Positions 1 to 13,800 of a stretch of DNA of 64,000 bases are shown here, one piece after another. Within the stretch, counting starts at the first letter, position 1; the number at the start of each line of letters is the position of its first letter. The DNA is from Epichloe hybrida (Eukaryota; Ascomycota; Sordariomycetes; Hypocreales; Clavicipitaceae): contig JAFEKR010000039.1 in NCBI GenBank assembly GCA_019022495.1, forward strand, positions 186,001 through 250,000, written 5' to 3'. The position numbers and the translations under genes were made by a program. Below the pieces are notes generated by a model. That model was not told the origin of the DNA and did not search any database. It saw only the letters and a list, made by a program, of their open reading frames with translations.

Positions 1-2235
1 CTAAGCCTATCCTATATTATTATAAAAGCTTTATAACCAAAAGCTCGAAGATAATTTAATGAAGCTTCTGGCTTCTCTAGTAGATAATTCTATTAAAGCT
101 TATTCTTTCGTAGCTATTTGTTTAAAGCTTAATATAGTGAAAGCTAATCTAGAGACTTTCTAGGTATGTGATTAAGGATATGAATAGCTACTTCCGCAGC
201 TATAAGCTAAAGATTCTCTAGAAAGCCTGCTTAGGTTATTAGAGTTATTATAACTCTTATTATTACCCCCCTAGATCACTTAGCATGCCTATTTTAATAT
301 AGATAAGCTAGACTAGTCTTTCTAATAATAATACCTTTGTTAGTGACTTTTACCTCTTGCTTCTTAGTCTAGAAGGTAGTTTCCTTATTAGTAATAATAA
401 CCGTGATATGGATTCTAAAGGTCCTTATGTAGCGCGCTTCTAATTAATTAAAGTAAGACGTGATTTCGGTCTTTATTGGAATTATAAAGATATAGCGGAG
501 GCCTGTTACTTTATAAGTGAAGAGAGCAATATAATAATCCTTATTATAGCCCTATGTTTAAGTAAAGAGGTTGTAAGTTATAACCTAAAGAGGTCCTAAG
601 GGTAGGGAATCCGTCTATAGAACTCGCGATATCTACCTCTACGCCTTAGTAGTGTGGTAAATCTTGCATTTACCCTTGCTGTGCTCTTTTGTTAGTACGT
701 TAACCTTTTAAAGCACTTAATCTATTATATCTTCACCTAGATAAGCTATTCTTACGTGCTAAAGGTTTGCTTTTGTGGCTATTAGGGGTTTTAGGTTATG
801 AGAGTCCCTTCTAATAGCAAAAGCCTTATTAGGGCTATCCCCTTTGATATATAGTTAAGTACTAATAGTTGTGGTTAAAAAGATCTTATAATTACCTCTT
901 ACTAGGTCTATAATAATCCCTATAAGATTATCCTACCTTATGCCTTTTATTATAAGTAACTAAAGTGATATAAGGTTTGTAAAGAAGGTTGGTTAATACT
1001 ACGTGTTTAATAACATAAGGGTCTAGCCATTTGTTAATTTAATCCGGGCTATGCTAACGCCATGAGCCTTAGTGACTCCATACCTGGCTTGGATACTTGG
1101 TTAATTGCCGTAATCTAGGTTAATAAACTAGCGTTTATTATTAAAGATATGTATTAAAGTACCACTGTTAAGTATCACTCGCAAGCGCCCTTAGGCATAA
1201 AAAGCCTCTAAAGACAGTTTTGTAGTAATAAAGGCAGTATTACCCTCTAGCTTGCTTTCCTTTACTTCCTTTTTATTATACTCCTTAAGCCACATATTAT
1301 AGGCCTTTTTAATATTATTAGATTATTAATTCATTACTTCCTTTACCTTTTTTAATTAATCTTCCTTAATAGTCTAATTCTTAGGTAGGTAAAGCGTTTA
1401 ATAGTTTTTCTAAGAGTACTTTAACTTCTTAGCCTTATGCTTATTATAGTAAATATAAAGTGGTTTTTTATCTCCCTTATTAAGATCTTCTTTAGTCTAA
1501 TTATTAAGAGTTAGCTCTACTCTAAAAGATTCTCTAGATTTACTTTAAGACCTTCCCTAGGCTTTAATTAGATGCCTGATCCTCGTAATTATAGAGTAGA
1601 AATTAAGGGTTTTACCCTTAATCTTAGTAGTAAAGATTAGTGAATTAATTTAAGCCGAAATTAAAGGGAATCAGGTGCTAATAGCATTATTGATTATCTT
1701 AATTGGAGAGTTGCCTTTCGTAATTAAGTAATTTGCTTAAAAATATTGCTTATAGCTAATTAATGCGTTAGTAAGCTATTTATTAATATTGACCTTTGCT
1801 AGGCTACGCTTAATAACTTTATTAAAGTTAACCTTAGCGTAATGCCTAATTATTCTATTTAAGGGCATTATATTCCTTATAAGCTCTCTAAGCTTCTTAT
1901 AAAGTAAGATATACTATAGGATTATTTACTTATACTTATTTCTAAGCGTTATAATAAACTAATTATAGTATTCTCTTATAGTCTTTAATAGACTCTAATA
2001 CTAACTATTAAATACTTAATATTATCTATTAAGAACTATACACTAAGCGCTATCTTTAGCATTATCTAGTTATTAAGGGTATTTAAAGTATCCTTCTTTA
2101 GTTAAGTTAATAATAGGAGTAACGCTTATAGGAGGAGAGCTTTCTTAAGGTTACTACTAATTGCTTATGACTCTAGATGTTAACGTTCTTAAGCGTGTTT
2201 AAGGCCCTTTGGTCTAGTTTTCTAGTAAAGCGGTT

Positions 2236-2437
2236 TGTGAGAACAAAGGGATAGCTAGGCAAGAGGTATAGGGGCGTTCGTATATTAACTAAAGCTTGCT
2301 AGGTCTAAGTGTATTATGCGTGTGAGTTACTAACTTATAGGTAGTGACTTGCTAGTGTTACGTGAACCTAGCCCTAGGGCATGGTACGCCCGCCTAGTGG
2401 TGCGCTAGTGCGCTAGTGTTATGAGTAAGGCCTTATA
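2236..2437 (-). repeat. Left LTR of Gypsy B1 (202 bp)
   Basis: Begins TGTGAGAACAAAGG and ends CCTTATA, the RIP-changed form of the CCTCACA terminus seen in the right copy. The run of C at 2441-2449, just inside it, lies where a polypurine tract would be expected for a minus-strand element. Confidence 0.88.
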
Positions 2438-2599
2438 ATTGCCCCCCCACTTTTAGCTAGGCTTCTAAATAGCTTTTAGTAAGTACTATGTAGCTATTCG
2501 CTAAGTAGTAGCTATACTAAAATAATAATAAATAATATTAGTGTTTAAGTACAAATTTACCTATGACTCCCTATTATATTACTAACTTTTCCCTTTCTT

Positions 2600-5500
2600 A
2601 TCTATAGTAAACTTTTCCCTAGATACTATTACATTATTAGTTACTATAACTTTACCTTTACTACTTGCCTTATTATTAGAATAGAATTAGACAGGGAAAG
2701 CGTTAAAAGCATTATTGTTATAGCTATCCCTAATATCTATTTAAGAGGATATTCCTGTATATATTATTTACGCACGGGTTGCGCAGACTTTAAGAAGAAT
2801 TCTCTAGCTAAGCCTAATGTCCCTTAGATTAACTATTAATTCCCTAGCATACTAACTGCTATTATTAAAGGGAAATATTTAAAGCGTTATATCTAGTATA
2901 TTAAACGTAGTAATACTTACAAGACAGTAAGTACATTATATTCTCTACTCTTTCAGTCCCTAATCGCCTATATCTCTCTAGGTAATGCTAACTATATAAG
3001 GGGATTTTCTAGATTTTTTTGCTACCCTTAATTAGGTAAAAACTTTAATAAACACCCTAAGTAATTAGGACCCTAATAACCCTAATAATTATATGTTTTC
3101 TAAGGCAACTCGCCGCTGTTTTGGCACTTATTGTCTAAACCTTATTTTAGGGTTTAATTACGCTAACACAGCTTATTGTGTTTCCTTTAGTTTAACTAGG
3201 GCTACTAAGGTCTATTAGGTATGTTTTATTATGTATTCTCTAGACCTTTGCTTACTCCCTAGGTAAGCCGCTTTAGCCATGTACAATCAGTATATTATTT
3301 TACGCTAGTAACTTTTAGTTACTATATATCCTACCCCTGCCCTAGGGATTATAAGTTATTACTCCTCCTTTGCTACTTATTTGCTAACTTTTATAGCTAA
3401 ACTATACTATATATTATAATTCCTAGAAGAGAAAAATAACTTTATAGCTATAATATTATAATCCAGGATTTATGCCCTATGGGGTAGTAAAGCACTAGTT
3501 TTTCTAGGTAATAGAGGTGGTAGTTTAGGAGGATAAGAGTGAGGGCGCTAAGTACCTCCTTTATAACGGTGTTATTTTAACGTATAAGGAGGTAACTATA
3601 AAAGGGTTTCCTGTGAGACTCCCCTCCTTATAGGTATCTTTTCTTTTATTATTTAGTAGATAGTTTAACAAGGGTTTTAAATAGAGTGTAATAGTAGCTA
3701 GTAAGGCTAGGCCTTTTTTGTAATTACCTTATCCCTTATTACTTATAACTTAATTATATCTTACTATGCTTTCTGCTTGTTTTGCTTTGATGGAAAGCTT
3801 AAATTACGCGTTAAGCGCCTTCTATATCTTCTAATACTACCTATTAATTATATTTACTTAGCTAGCCCTTCTATTTCACTAGGTATTTATTACCTTTATG
3901 CGTATTCCTATAATCCCTAACTTCTTTAACTTTAAACTTATTATTATTATCTTTAAGGTCTAGTATTAGCATATCCTTATCTAGGGCGTCTTCCTAGCAA
4001 TTCTATAGCTCTAATAGGCTAATGTGGAACACGTTATATAGTTAGCTATACTTATTAGATAGCGCTAGTTAGTATGCTTATTTACCTATAGCGTTAAGTA
4101 TCTAAAACAGCCTAATAAATCTTAGGTTTAGCTTCTATTTTATATCCTTAAGCCTAATATTCTTCACTAATAGTAGTACTAAGTCTTCTCTTTTTAAGGT
4201 TATTAGCTAATATCTTTAGTTATAGTACTTTGCCTACGCTTTAGTAGCCCTTACCTAGTTATATGCTAGTTTCTCCCTAACCTTATATAGCTTTTTAACA
4301 CGCGTATAAGCCTCTAGGACCTCCCCCTCTATACTCTTACCCTTAAGAGTAAGGTAGAACTTAGGTAAATAGCCTATAAGAGCGTAGTTAGGGGAGTAGC
4401 CTGTTGTCCTATTAATAGTATTATTACACGTAAATTAGGCTATTAGGAGTAGCTTTAGCTATAGTTATTAGTTCTCTTTAATAAAATATTATAGGTAATA
4501 CTTAAGCACTTAATTTATTCTCTCTATTTACCTGTTAGTTTAGGGGTAAAACGCTATTAAAAGCCTTCGCTTTATATATAACTAGTAATATACCTCTAAC
4601 TAGAATTAGCTTATGAATACTAATCCTCTATTAGATATAATGCCCTCTAGCGCTCTAAATCGTAGCTTAATCTCCTTATGAAATAACTCTGCTAATTTAG
4701 CTATATTAATTATAGTCTTTATAGGAAGGAAGATAGAGTACTTAGTAAATTAGTCTATAATTGCTAGGATTGCGTCGGTTTCTCGCTCGCCTAGCCACAC
4801 TAGTAGCAAACCTATAATAAAGTCTATTAAGATCTCCGCCTACAGTTACCTTAGTATTAGCAGCGATTTAAGGCTTCTATAGGGGCAGTGCTATCTTACT
4901 ATAACACGCTAGTATACTCCGTAGCTAGATATATAGTCTAAAACAGCTTTACTTATTACTAGCTACTAATAGTAATGTTTTAGTAGCTCTAGAGTATATT
5001 TAGTCCTAAAGTAACTTACTAATAGATTATTATAGTGTAGCTATAGAAGCTCCTATTATAAGATAGGCTCCTGCGGAATAACTACCTAGTCTTTGTATAT
5101 TAGGAGGCCCCTTATGCTATATAACTATAAACTAGCTTTTCCCCTCTCTTTTACTTAGGAGTTAACCTTACCTTTGCGCTTTTATAAATCTAGATCTTAG
5201 TCCTATGCCTTCTATAGTAATTACACTAATAGTTTATTTACTACGGATTAGTAGGGATTTAGTAATATAATAGCCCCCTAAATTACTTATACTATACTAA
5301 TATCTTAAATACACACTACCTTCTCCTTAAAATCACCCTTATTTAGCTAACCTATTACCGGATTCATAGTAGCTAACTAGCCTTTTACCTAGGCTACTCT
5401 TGCCTTAGTAAGTTCTAAGACTAGTGTTACACTATAACTTCTTTAATATATTAGTACTTCTTCTTCTACTATAAAGATATCTACTATCTTCCTTTAAAGC

Positions 5501-8500
5501 TCTAGTAGGAGCGCCCTATTTAATATAGGTTTACCCTTATAATTAGACCTTCTTAATAGTGTATTTATAGGGTTACTCTTCCCTAGTCTATGCTTAATTA
5601 TAAAATAGAAAGGGCAAAGGAATATATACTATTATGCCTATCTTCTATTTAGCTTTTACTGCCTTATAAAGGTCTATAGGTTATGATAGTCTAATAGGAC
5701 CTCTATAGGTGTCTCTATGCCTTTAATATAATATTACTAGTGTTTAAATAACTTTACTATAGTAAGTAGCTCTTAATTAGCTATGCTATAGTTATATTTA
5801 GCGTCTATAAACTTCCTTAACTAAAAGGCTACTAGATACTAAAAGCCCTTATTATCTTGCTAAGATAGAATTCCTACTATTACAAAAATCAAGGTATTTG
5901 TCTTAATATACACTACCTAACTTAGGTTATAGTGTTAGAGTAAAGGCGCTTGCTAAAAGGCATCTTTTAGCTAGTTAAACGCTAACTACTCCTTTTCTCC
6001 AAATATAAACCTCCTAGTCTAGATACTATTTTAACTACCCTTTATTAACACATAAAGAGGTACTATAATTCCAGAGTATCTATAAATAAACTATTAGTAA
6101 AAGTTATAAAACCTAAGAAATAACTATATATCCTTAAAACTTATTAGCTCCTTCCATTCTCTAATTATATTAACCTAGCGAGTATTTATTAATATCCTAT
6201 TAATAGAGAGAATAAACCCTAGGAATTTTACTAATTCCTTATAGAAAGAGCACTTAGAGGGTTTTATATATAACTCCGCTAACCTTATGTGTTTAAGGAC
6301 TTACTTAATATATTTAGTATGCTTCTCCTTTATCTTAGAGAAGATTAAGATATTATCTAGATACACTATATAAATAGTATTAACTAGCCTATATAGCGCT
6401 TTATAAATATAACTCTAGAAAGTAGCTAGGGCATTTATTAACCTAAAAGGCATTATAAGGTACTTATAGTGCCTGTAATATATACGAAAAGCTGTCTTCT
6501 ATTCATTGCCTTCTTTAATATAAATTCAGTAGTATATATCCTTAATATTAATCTTAGAAAAGAAACAGGCCCCTTAGCATTAATTAAGGATCTCTAAAAT
6601 CAAGGGGAGAGCGTAGTAATTCTTCTACGTTACCTTATTAAGTCCTTAATAGTTAACGCATAGCTATAGTATTCTATCCTTCTTTAGTATAAATAGGATA
6701 GGCGCGCCCGCTAGGCTCTTTAAGGGTCTTATCTAGCCTTTCTTTAGGTTATTATTAATATATTCCTAGAGCTCCCTAAGTTTACTTTAGGAGAGAGAAT
6801 AGATTAGTTTATACAGGGGTATAGCTCCTAGTATAAGATTAATTATATAGTTAGTTAACTTCTTTAATAGGAGGCTCCTTACCTTATCTAATATAAATAT
6901 ATCTTTAAATTTACATAGTTTCTCTAGGATATCTTTAATAGTCCTATATGCTTTTACCTTCTCTTTATCTTTAAGAGGGATAAACTTATCTTCTATTATG
7001 CTTATAATAGTATATATGATTATCTTATTACGCGTTACCTTTATAAACTTATAAGGAGTTAGTAGTAAAAAGGCTACCTTTCTCTTTTTAAACCACTATT
7101 CTTATAAGTATAAGCAAAGATATACGCGTTCTTCCGTAAGTATATGTATTCTAATTAATATAGGGCTTCCCTCTGCTCTTAGGTCCCTATTAATAGCTAT
7201 ATATAGTAACTTAAGGTCTCTCTCTTTGCCCTGTAAATCTTTAATTAAAATAAGCACCTTATAGATACTATATTAGGGAACTATTAAAGCCCCTACTGCC
7301 TTTAAGATAGGTATTATAGCCTTAGCCTAATTAAGCTTGTGAGTCTATGCAAATTAGGCGCTTATAATGTTAATCTTAGCGTAACTATTAAGATCCGCTA
7401 CTATTTCAATGTCTTTATACCCGTGGATAGTAACTAGTATATAGAATTAGCGTCCTACTAGTACCCTAGTGTCTAAGGTAAAGGTAAGGGCTTTTACTTT
7501 TACCTCTAGGAGTTTTCCTAACCTTCTTATTAGTCTTTCCTTAGCTTATTATAATTATAAAAGAAATGCTCTATACTACTATAGTTATAGCACTATTTTC
7601 TTCCTTATAGTTTATTATTATTTAGGTAGGTAGCTAGGGTCTTTTTCTTATCCTTATCCTTATCTCTTTAGTCCCTATTTAGCTAATGCCCTTATAGGGA
7701 GTTACATCTTTAGTGTTAAGCTACCTTATATAGCCCCTTCTTTTCTAAATTATTTAGCTTTTACTTATTCTTTAATATTACCTCCTAGAATTACTAAGTA
7801 AGTTATATAATATCTTCTTATATTAGACTAGTAATATCTACGTGTAGGTTAATATAATCTTATAAGTTAGGAAGTAATTTTATAAAGAATATAAGAGTAT
7901 AGGTCTTTTCTAGAGCTTATTCTAGGTGTTTCTCTAGCGAATCTAAGTAAATACTAAACTTAATAGGACTCTAGCTTTCCTTTTACTTTGCGTTTTCTAG
8001 CTACATAGCTATTTATACATTATAACTTACAAAGTCTTTAAGTAGTATAAGGGTCTAGTCTTAGAACTTATCCTAGTTATCCTTAGGATAATCCTAACTA
8101 TTAGCTAGTTATTCTTTAATATATTAGTCCTATCTAGCCTAATAGTTTGTATATATATAGTTAAGTATAAAGAGAATCTTTTAGTTATCCTAGTAATACT
8201 TCTTCTTTACCCCCTTAAAGGTATAGCTAAGGTTATTAAGCTATATCTTATACTTCTATAGGTTTATAGGGTGTTAAAGTTTTATAATATTTTAGACCTT
8301 AACTTCTTAGCTACTAAGGCTTAAGGATAAACTATCCTTTTAGCCCCTTTTTACTAGTCCTCTATAAGATTATATTAAGTTAGTAAGCTTTTTTTCTTAA
8401 TCCTATAGTTCCTTAAGTTACTTAAGCTAGGTAATTTACTCCCTAACCACTACCTTTTCTACTACTATAGTAAAGGGTATAGCTTTAGATAGGGTTATAG

Positions 8501-8600
8501 AATATAGTATATCCCTAGCTATAGTGTTACTATTATCTAGCTAATCCTAAGTAATATATAGTATAGTTCTAGTAAATTAGGTTGTTCTCCTCCCTATATT
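2600..8600 (-). pseudogene. Gypsy B1 gag-pol relic
   Basis: No ORF survives, but short stretches of Gypsy polyprotein can be read on the minus strand. The reverse transcriptase YLDD-type box lies near 6335-6375. The homologous region of plus-strand copy B2 shows a ruined gag zinc knuckle, which places gag near 7600-8500 here. The protease, RNase H and integrase positions are inferred from normal Ty3/Gypsy order only. Confidence 0.7.
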
Positions 8601-8634
8601 ACTCTTAGGTAGCTAGTAAGAGAAGCTTTAGAAT

Positions 8635-8836
8635 TATAAGAATAAAGGGATAGCTAGGTAAGAGGTATAAAGGCGTTTATATATTAACTAAAGCTTGCTA
8701 GGTCTAAGTGTGTTATGCGTGTGAGTTACTAACTTATAGGTAGTGACTTGCTAGTGTCACATGGACCTAGCCCTAGGGCGTGGTGCGCCCGCCTGGTGGT
8801 GCGCTGGCGCGCTGGTGTTGTGAGTAGGGCCTCACA
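8635..8836 (-). repeat. Right LTR of Gypsy B1 (202 bp)
   Basis: Aligns base for base with 2236-2437. Its inner end is RIP-changed (TATAAGAATAAAGG), but its outer ~80 bases keep GC-rich sequence and end CCTCACA at 8836, followed by the CGGTT duplication. Confidence 0.88.
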
Positions 8837-9296
8837 CGGTTGAAGCTGTAATTACTGCTCTTCTTACTACTAGAGTCCCTTTTCCTATTAGGATTAGTGG
8901 CTTAGGTAGGTAGTTAAGAGTTATTATTGAATTAGGATTAATAAAGACCTAAATCCTGTCTTTAACAGCTCTTGCCTTTATTATCTTAAACCACAGGTCC
9001 TAATAATAGGGTTCCTATAGCTTAACTACTAGCTTATAGCCTTAAGTAGTATTGGTTTCCTTAGATATCTTAATAATATCCTATGTTATTGTTATTGTAA
9101 TTTGTTAAACCTTAACTCACGTAGATTTTCCTTGCTACTAGGGGTTGCCTAATTACGATGTTAATGATTGTGATTAAACCTTGTTCTCTTACTAGGATGT
9201 ATTGAATTTAATGATTAATTGATTAGAATTAACTTAATAAAGGTATTAATTAGAAAGAAAGGTCTTTATATTATGAACACTAAGTAATTACTACTA

Positions 9297-9529
9297 TGTT
9301 AGACTAAGCAGCTAGGATTAGAAATAAAGGTATAGATTAAGTTACCTAACCTTATAAGAGGGTGCGGACTACGGTTTAAATAACTAAGTACCTGTACTAT
9401 AGGGTGTGTAATCTGCCTATATAAACTATACTATGCATTTACTAAAGGTCCGGAAAAGTAACTAGTTAGGTGGGTCCTAGTGTCCAAGTTGCCTGCATGC
9501 GGTTGAGCGCTTGCGGTGGGATTCCAACA
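9297..9529 (-). repeat. LTR of Copia copy A1 (233 bp)
   Basis: Starts TGTTAGAC and ends CCAACA, the TG...CA termini of an LTR. It has the same length and endpoints as the two LTRs of A2 (20310-20542 and 32257-32489). The right-hand flank TTCCC begins the gene island; its partner duplication lies outside the window. Confidence 0.9.
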
Positions 9530-10851
9530 TTCCCCCAGTAATTATGCCGGACGAGTTGTGGGGCATATCGTGGCAGTTGCAGTTGCGGGGCGCTCCTCGA
9601 CGCCACTATTTTTCGTCGAATGGACTAGGATCTGGACTAGGACCGTTGGTGACGGATTCGGAGAACAAAAAAAAAAAAGAAAAGAATGTGCACTTGTTCT
9701 GTTCTTGGCTAGGAAAATCAACATGCCACATGGTCGCAAACGGAACAACCGATCTGGGATTCGGGGTTAGTTCATGGTGAATTTCAAGGTATCGAGATTG
9801 TATCCAGGAAAAGATGTCAGTCAGTATGTATCACCATCGTTCAAGCTTGCGATTACCATGTTGCATTCAAGCTGCATTAATGTTGCATTCATGTTGCTGC
9901 TCGGCGGCTGCTCAACTTCAGGATGCGGCAGCTGGCCAATGGTAGGATCTGAAACAGACGCGACCCACCCAGCTGCGTCTGGTCCCAGCTCGATCCCGCC
10001 CCTTGCTTTGTGGTCGAACCTCAACTTGGACATGGACTGCCAACTCATTCAGTGCTGATTTGTCGTGTCGAACGAAATATGCTGGCATCGTTCCCTGAGA
10101 CTTTCTCGGAGGAACGGGCTACTCCGATGTCATCGAGATGTCTCTCACTATTTCCCGAAAGGGCTTTTGACAAAGCGAAGCTAGCAATTTAGCTCCGAAA
10201 TTTTCTGCATCTGCCTTCAATCACTTAGCCAAGCGTTGTGTGCGCTTTCGGACAATGTCGACCCCCCTAGCCTACACCAAGTCTCTTCTGGAGCTGTCCG
10301 GAAATATGATAGTAAGATTTAGCATTGATTTAGCTTACTACCAGATTACCAGAGCAGCTATCAATTTGAAGCTTATGGAGACTATGGTGCTGATCTTCCA
10401 GCAAACTAGGTTCAATCACGATAATGGACCTAAAGATCACGGTCGCTTGCGGCGCCGTCGACACTCATCTATCCTCTATCGAGTATTGTCTGGATTTGAG
10501 ACGGGCAATGGGTTTGCCGGTTTTTCCACAAAAGCCATGCTGCACACACGTATATCACAACTTTTTTATTTAGAGTTTTTTTCCTTCTCATGATCCTCTA
10601 TACGACTAATTTTCCCACACAAGTCTGTACACGTTCGTTAGCACCGGACTTGCACGTTGGACCGAAAGGAAGGCGGCGCGAGGCCCCCTTTGTTGGAGAA
10701 ATCGGCTTCACGACGACCTTGTTCGATAAAACAACTCTTATCGGCATCTGAGCCCCGACTCCGATTTCTTACTCACGTATCACCTTCTTTTCCAATCTCT
10801 TTTCTCGCTCGCAATTCGGGTCTTCGAAGGAGTTAGTGTCAAGGCACGGAA
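9530..10851. other. Intergenic region upstream of the giant gene
   Basis: Balanced base composition with an oligo-A tract at about 9666-9677. Several small open frames occur on both strands but none has a recognisable product or gene structure. It probably includes the promoter and 5' UTR of the gene starting at 10852. No TATA box is evident. Confidence 0.6.
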
Positions 10852-13800
10852 ATGGTTGGTGGATCTCGCGGCACTGCCCACCGGGCAGCTGCTTTGCTCA
10901 CCCTGCTGTTTGCAACGCCTTCTATTGCCGATCGTCGAGATGTCGTTACCAAACAGGTCACCATGACCACATACGTGGACCTCTCCGCCTGTCAGCAAGC
11001 CTGTACGCAGCAATCCACTCTGGCGGCAGCAGCTCCTACACCTTCGAGTGGTGCATGGGGAGGCTCTTCGGGTCAAAGTGGAAGTCAGTCCGGAGGCAAG
11101 TCTCCCGGTGAAGACACGGGAGATGCCAGTGGCTCATCGGGCGGAAAAGGACAGTCTGGAGGCCAATCTGGTGGCAGTGCCAATGGAGACGTTGGCGGCT
11201 CATCGGGAGGAAAAGGACAGTCTGGAGGCCAATCTGGTGGCAGTGCCAACGGAGACGTTGGCGGCTCATCAGGAGGAAAAGGACAGTCTGGAGGCCAATC
11301 TGGCGGCAGTACCAATGGAGATGACGGTGGCTCATCCAAAGGACAGCCTGGTGGTCAACCTGGTGGTCAAGCCGGCGGTCAACCTGGTGGTCAAGCCGGA
11401 GGCCAATCTAGTGCCGGAGGCCAATCTGGTGGTCAACCTGGTGGTCAATCCGGAGGCCAATCCGGAGGTCAAGCCGGTGGTCAAGCCGGTGGTCAAGCCG
11501 GAGGTCAACCTGGTGGTCAAGCCGGAGGCCAATCTGGTGCCGGAGGCCAATCTGGTGGTCAACCTGGTGGTCAATCCGGAGGCCAATCCGGAGGTCAAGC
11601 CGGTGGTCAAGCCGGAGGTCAACCTGGTGGTCAAGACGGAGGCCAATCTGGTGCCGGAGGCCAATCTGGTGGTCAACCTGGTGGTCAATCCGGAGGTCAA
11701 CCTGGTGGTCAATCCGGAGGCCAACCTGTTGGTCAAGCCGGCGGCCAATCCGGAGGTCAATCCGGTATTCAACCTGGTGGTCAATCCGAAGGCCAACCTG
11801 TTGGTCAAGCCGGAGGTCAACCTGTTGGTCAAGCCGGAGGTCAACCTGTTGGTCAAGCCGGAGGTCAACCTGTTGGTCAAGCCGGAGGTCAACCTGTTGG
11901 TCAAGCCGGAGGTCAACCTGTTATTCAAACCGGAGGCCAATCTGGTGGTAATGCCGGAGGACAACCTGATAATCAACCTGGTGGTCAACCTGGTGGTCAA
12001 CCTGGTGGTCAACCTGTTATTCAAGTCGGAGGACAACCTGTTATTCAAACCGGAGGCCAATCTGGTGGTAATGCCGGAGGACAACCCGGAGGACAACCTG
12101 ATAATCAAGCCGGAGGTCAACCTGGTGGTCAAGCCGGAGGTCAACCTAGTGTTCAACCTGGAGGCCAAGTCGGAGGACAAGATCAGAGCCTAGTCGTTGG
12201 ACCTCCCCCCTCTCGAACGATTACGCTGCCCTACGAGACACATCCGTGGCCATGGCAAGACCAAACGGCAAGTTCGTCAACACAGCATGCAGACTGCAAT
12301 ACCTGCACTGGTACCATCTACTACTACCAGCCCACCAACGTCCCCTACATCACGACCACGAAAACCGAAACGAAGGCCACGCCAGGAATAGAGACCGTCA
12401 AGCCCTCGTGCCGGGCTTGTCAGGGAACCATCGTCATTTATCAAATCGAGAGAACTACAATCTACTATGTCGCTCCGCAACCCACTGAAACTGGCTACGG
12501 GCCACCAGTTGTCACTGTGGTTTCTGGTCAACCACCAATTATCGCGCCAGACGTGACGAGAATAGATAAGGAAAGCCCTCCAGCCGTCCTGTCGAGCTCT
12601 GGCTTGGAACAGACCAGCGTGCCAGCACAGCAAAGCACGTCTCGCCCGGAAGCCTCTCAGCCAGGGCCATCGAACCAAAGTCCGATAGTCACCCAAACTC
12701 CTCAGCAATCTACTAGTTCTCAGGCAAGCCGAATGGTAGCAAGCAAGTCGCAGCCAGGCTCTGCGGAATCAAGTGCTGGCGAAGCAAGCTCCAGCAACAC
12801 TTCTCCCGTTGCTACCATTCCCAGCGGAACTCAGAGCACAGTTCCTGTAGGATCATCAGTAGCAGCTGCTGCCTCAAGTCCGGCCACAACACGGTCTACA
12901 GAGTCTAATGTTGCCTCAACGAGTTCCAAGAATCCATCTCTTGAGAATAGCAGTTCCGGCGAAAATCCAGGCGCTACATCTGTGAAACCTTCATCAGAAG
13001 CAGCTTCCCCGAGCCCGGTTACAACACAGTCTACGGAGTCAAGTGCTGCTGAAACAAGCCCCGGGAACACTTCTATTGTAAACAGCAGTCCTGGCGGGGC
13101 CCAAACTAATGCTTCCGCTCAAAGCTCGACTCTACCATCTTCCCCAAGCCCGTCTACAGCACAGCCAATGGAATCAAGTGCTGCTGAACCAAGCTCTGGG
13201 AACACTCCTATTGTAATCAGCAGTTCTGGCGAGCCCCAAGCTTCTGCCTCTATTCAAACCTCCTCAGAAGCATCTTCCTCGAGCCCGGCTACATCACAAT
13301 TTACGGAATCAAGTGCTACTGAACCAAGCTCTGGGAACACTCCTATTGTCATCAGCAGTTCTAGCGAGCCCCAAGCTTCTGCCTCTATTCAAACCTCCTC
13401 AGAAGCATCTTCCTCGAGCCCGGCTACATCAAAATTTACGGAATCAAGTGCTACTGAACCAAGCTCGAGGAGCACTCGTGTTGTGGTCACCGGCCCTGAA
13501 GGAGGACAGAGCGTCATTAGAACCTCATCAGGGGCAAGTTTCCCAAACCCGACTCCAGCAGAAAGTCGTTCGTCAAAATCAAATTCATCACCGACGAGCG
13601 AAACGCAGTCCAGCAGCTCCGAGTTGGCTTCTTCCTCTTCGAAGCCAAATAGCAGCTCGAAACAGAGCTCGTTGAAGCCGGCTTCCTCACGGCCCAGCTC
13701 TTCTAATCCTTCTGGCACTAGCAAACCACAGCCTATGTCTTCTGAATCAAGTTCGGCTGGCCCAACTTCTTCAAACTCACGCAGCTTTCAATCCGACTCA

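Larger units (their letters stand above)
2236..8836 (-). mobile_element. Gypsy LTR retrotransposon B1, complete, nested in A1, RIP-degraded
   Basis: A 6601-bp element bounded by 202-bp LTRs and by a perfect 5-bp target duplication CGGTT (2231-2235 and 8837-8841). Copy A2 shows the unoccupied site around 31797-31801. On the minus strand the gag side is at high coordinates and integrase at low coordinates. The reverse transcriptase motif reads YLDNILIFSK on the minus strand near 6335-6375, the Gypsy-type YLDD box with the last Asp changed to Asn, as expected from a G-to-A RIP change. The rest of gag-pol is full of stops. It is inferred to be inactive. Confidence 0.9.
1..9529 (-). mobile_element. 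Family A Copia LTR retrotransposon, copy A1, RIP-degraded, interrupted by B1
   Basis: Position 1 aligns with position 22820 of copy A2 and the match continues to about 2235, then resumes after the inserted Gypsy element at 8837 and ends with an LTR at 9297-9529. The left part of the element lies outside the window. By comparison with A2 it is oriented on the minus strand, so the LTR seen here is its 5' LTR. The sequence is very AT-rich with stops in all frames and contains no usable ORF. The final ~90 bases of the LTR keep normal composition while the interior is converted to TA-rich sequence. The class call rests on the reverse transcriptase relic visible in A2. Confidence 0.85.

Noticed and set aside
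9530..9545. Similarity of TTCCCCCAG after A1 to the sequence next to the inner A2 LTR end as evidence of a longer element
   Set aside because: The two stretches diverge within about 15 bases and A1 ends at the same LTR terminus as A2; likely chance.
10240..10593. 117-codon plus-strand frame upstream of the giant gene
   Set aside because: No recognisable similarity or signal, and it ends in AT-rich non-coding sequence; most likely chance.
11048..12193. Long overlapping open frames (plus 381 codons, minus 282 codons) across the GGQ array
   Set aside because: They are products of a 12-bp period lacking stop words in other frames; they have no signal, no gene structure, and sit wholly inside the giant gene.
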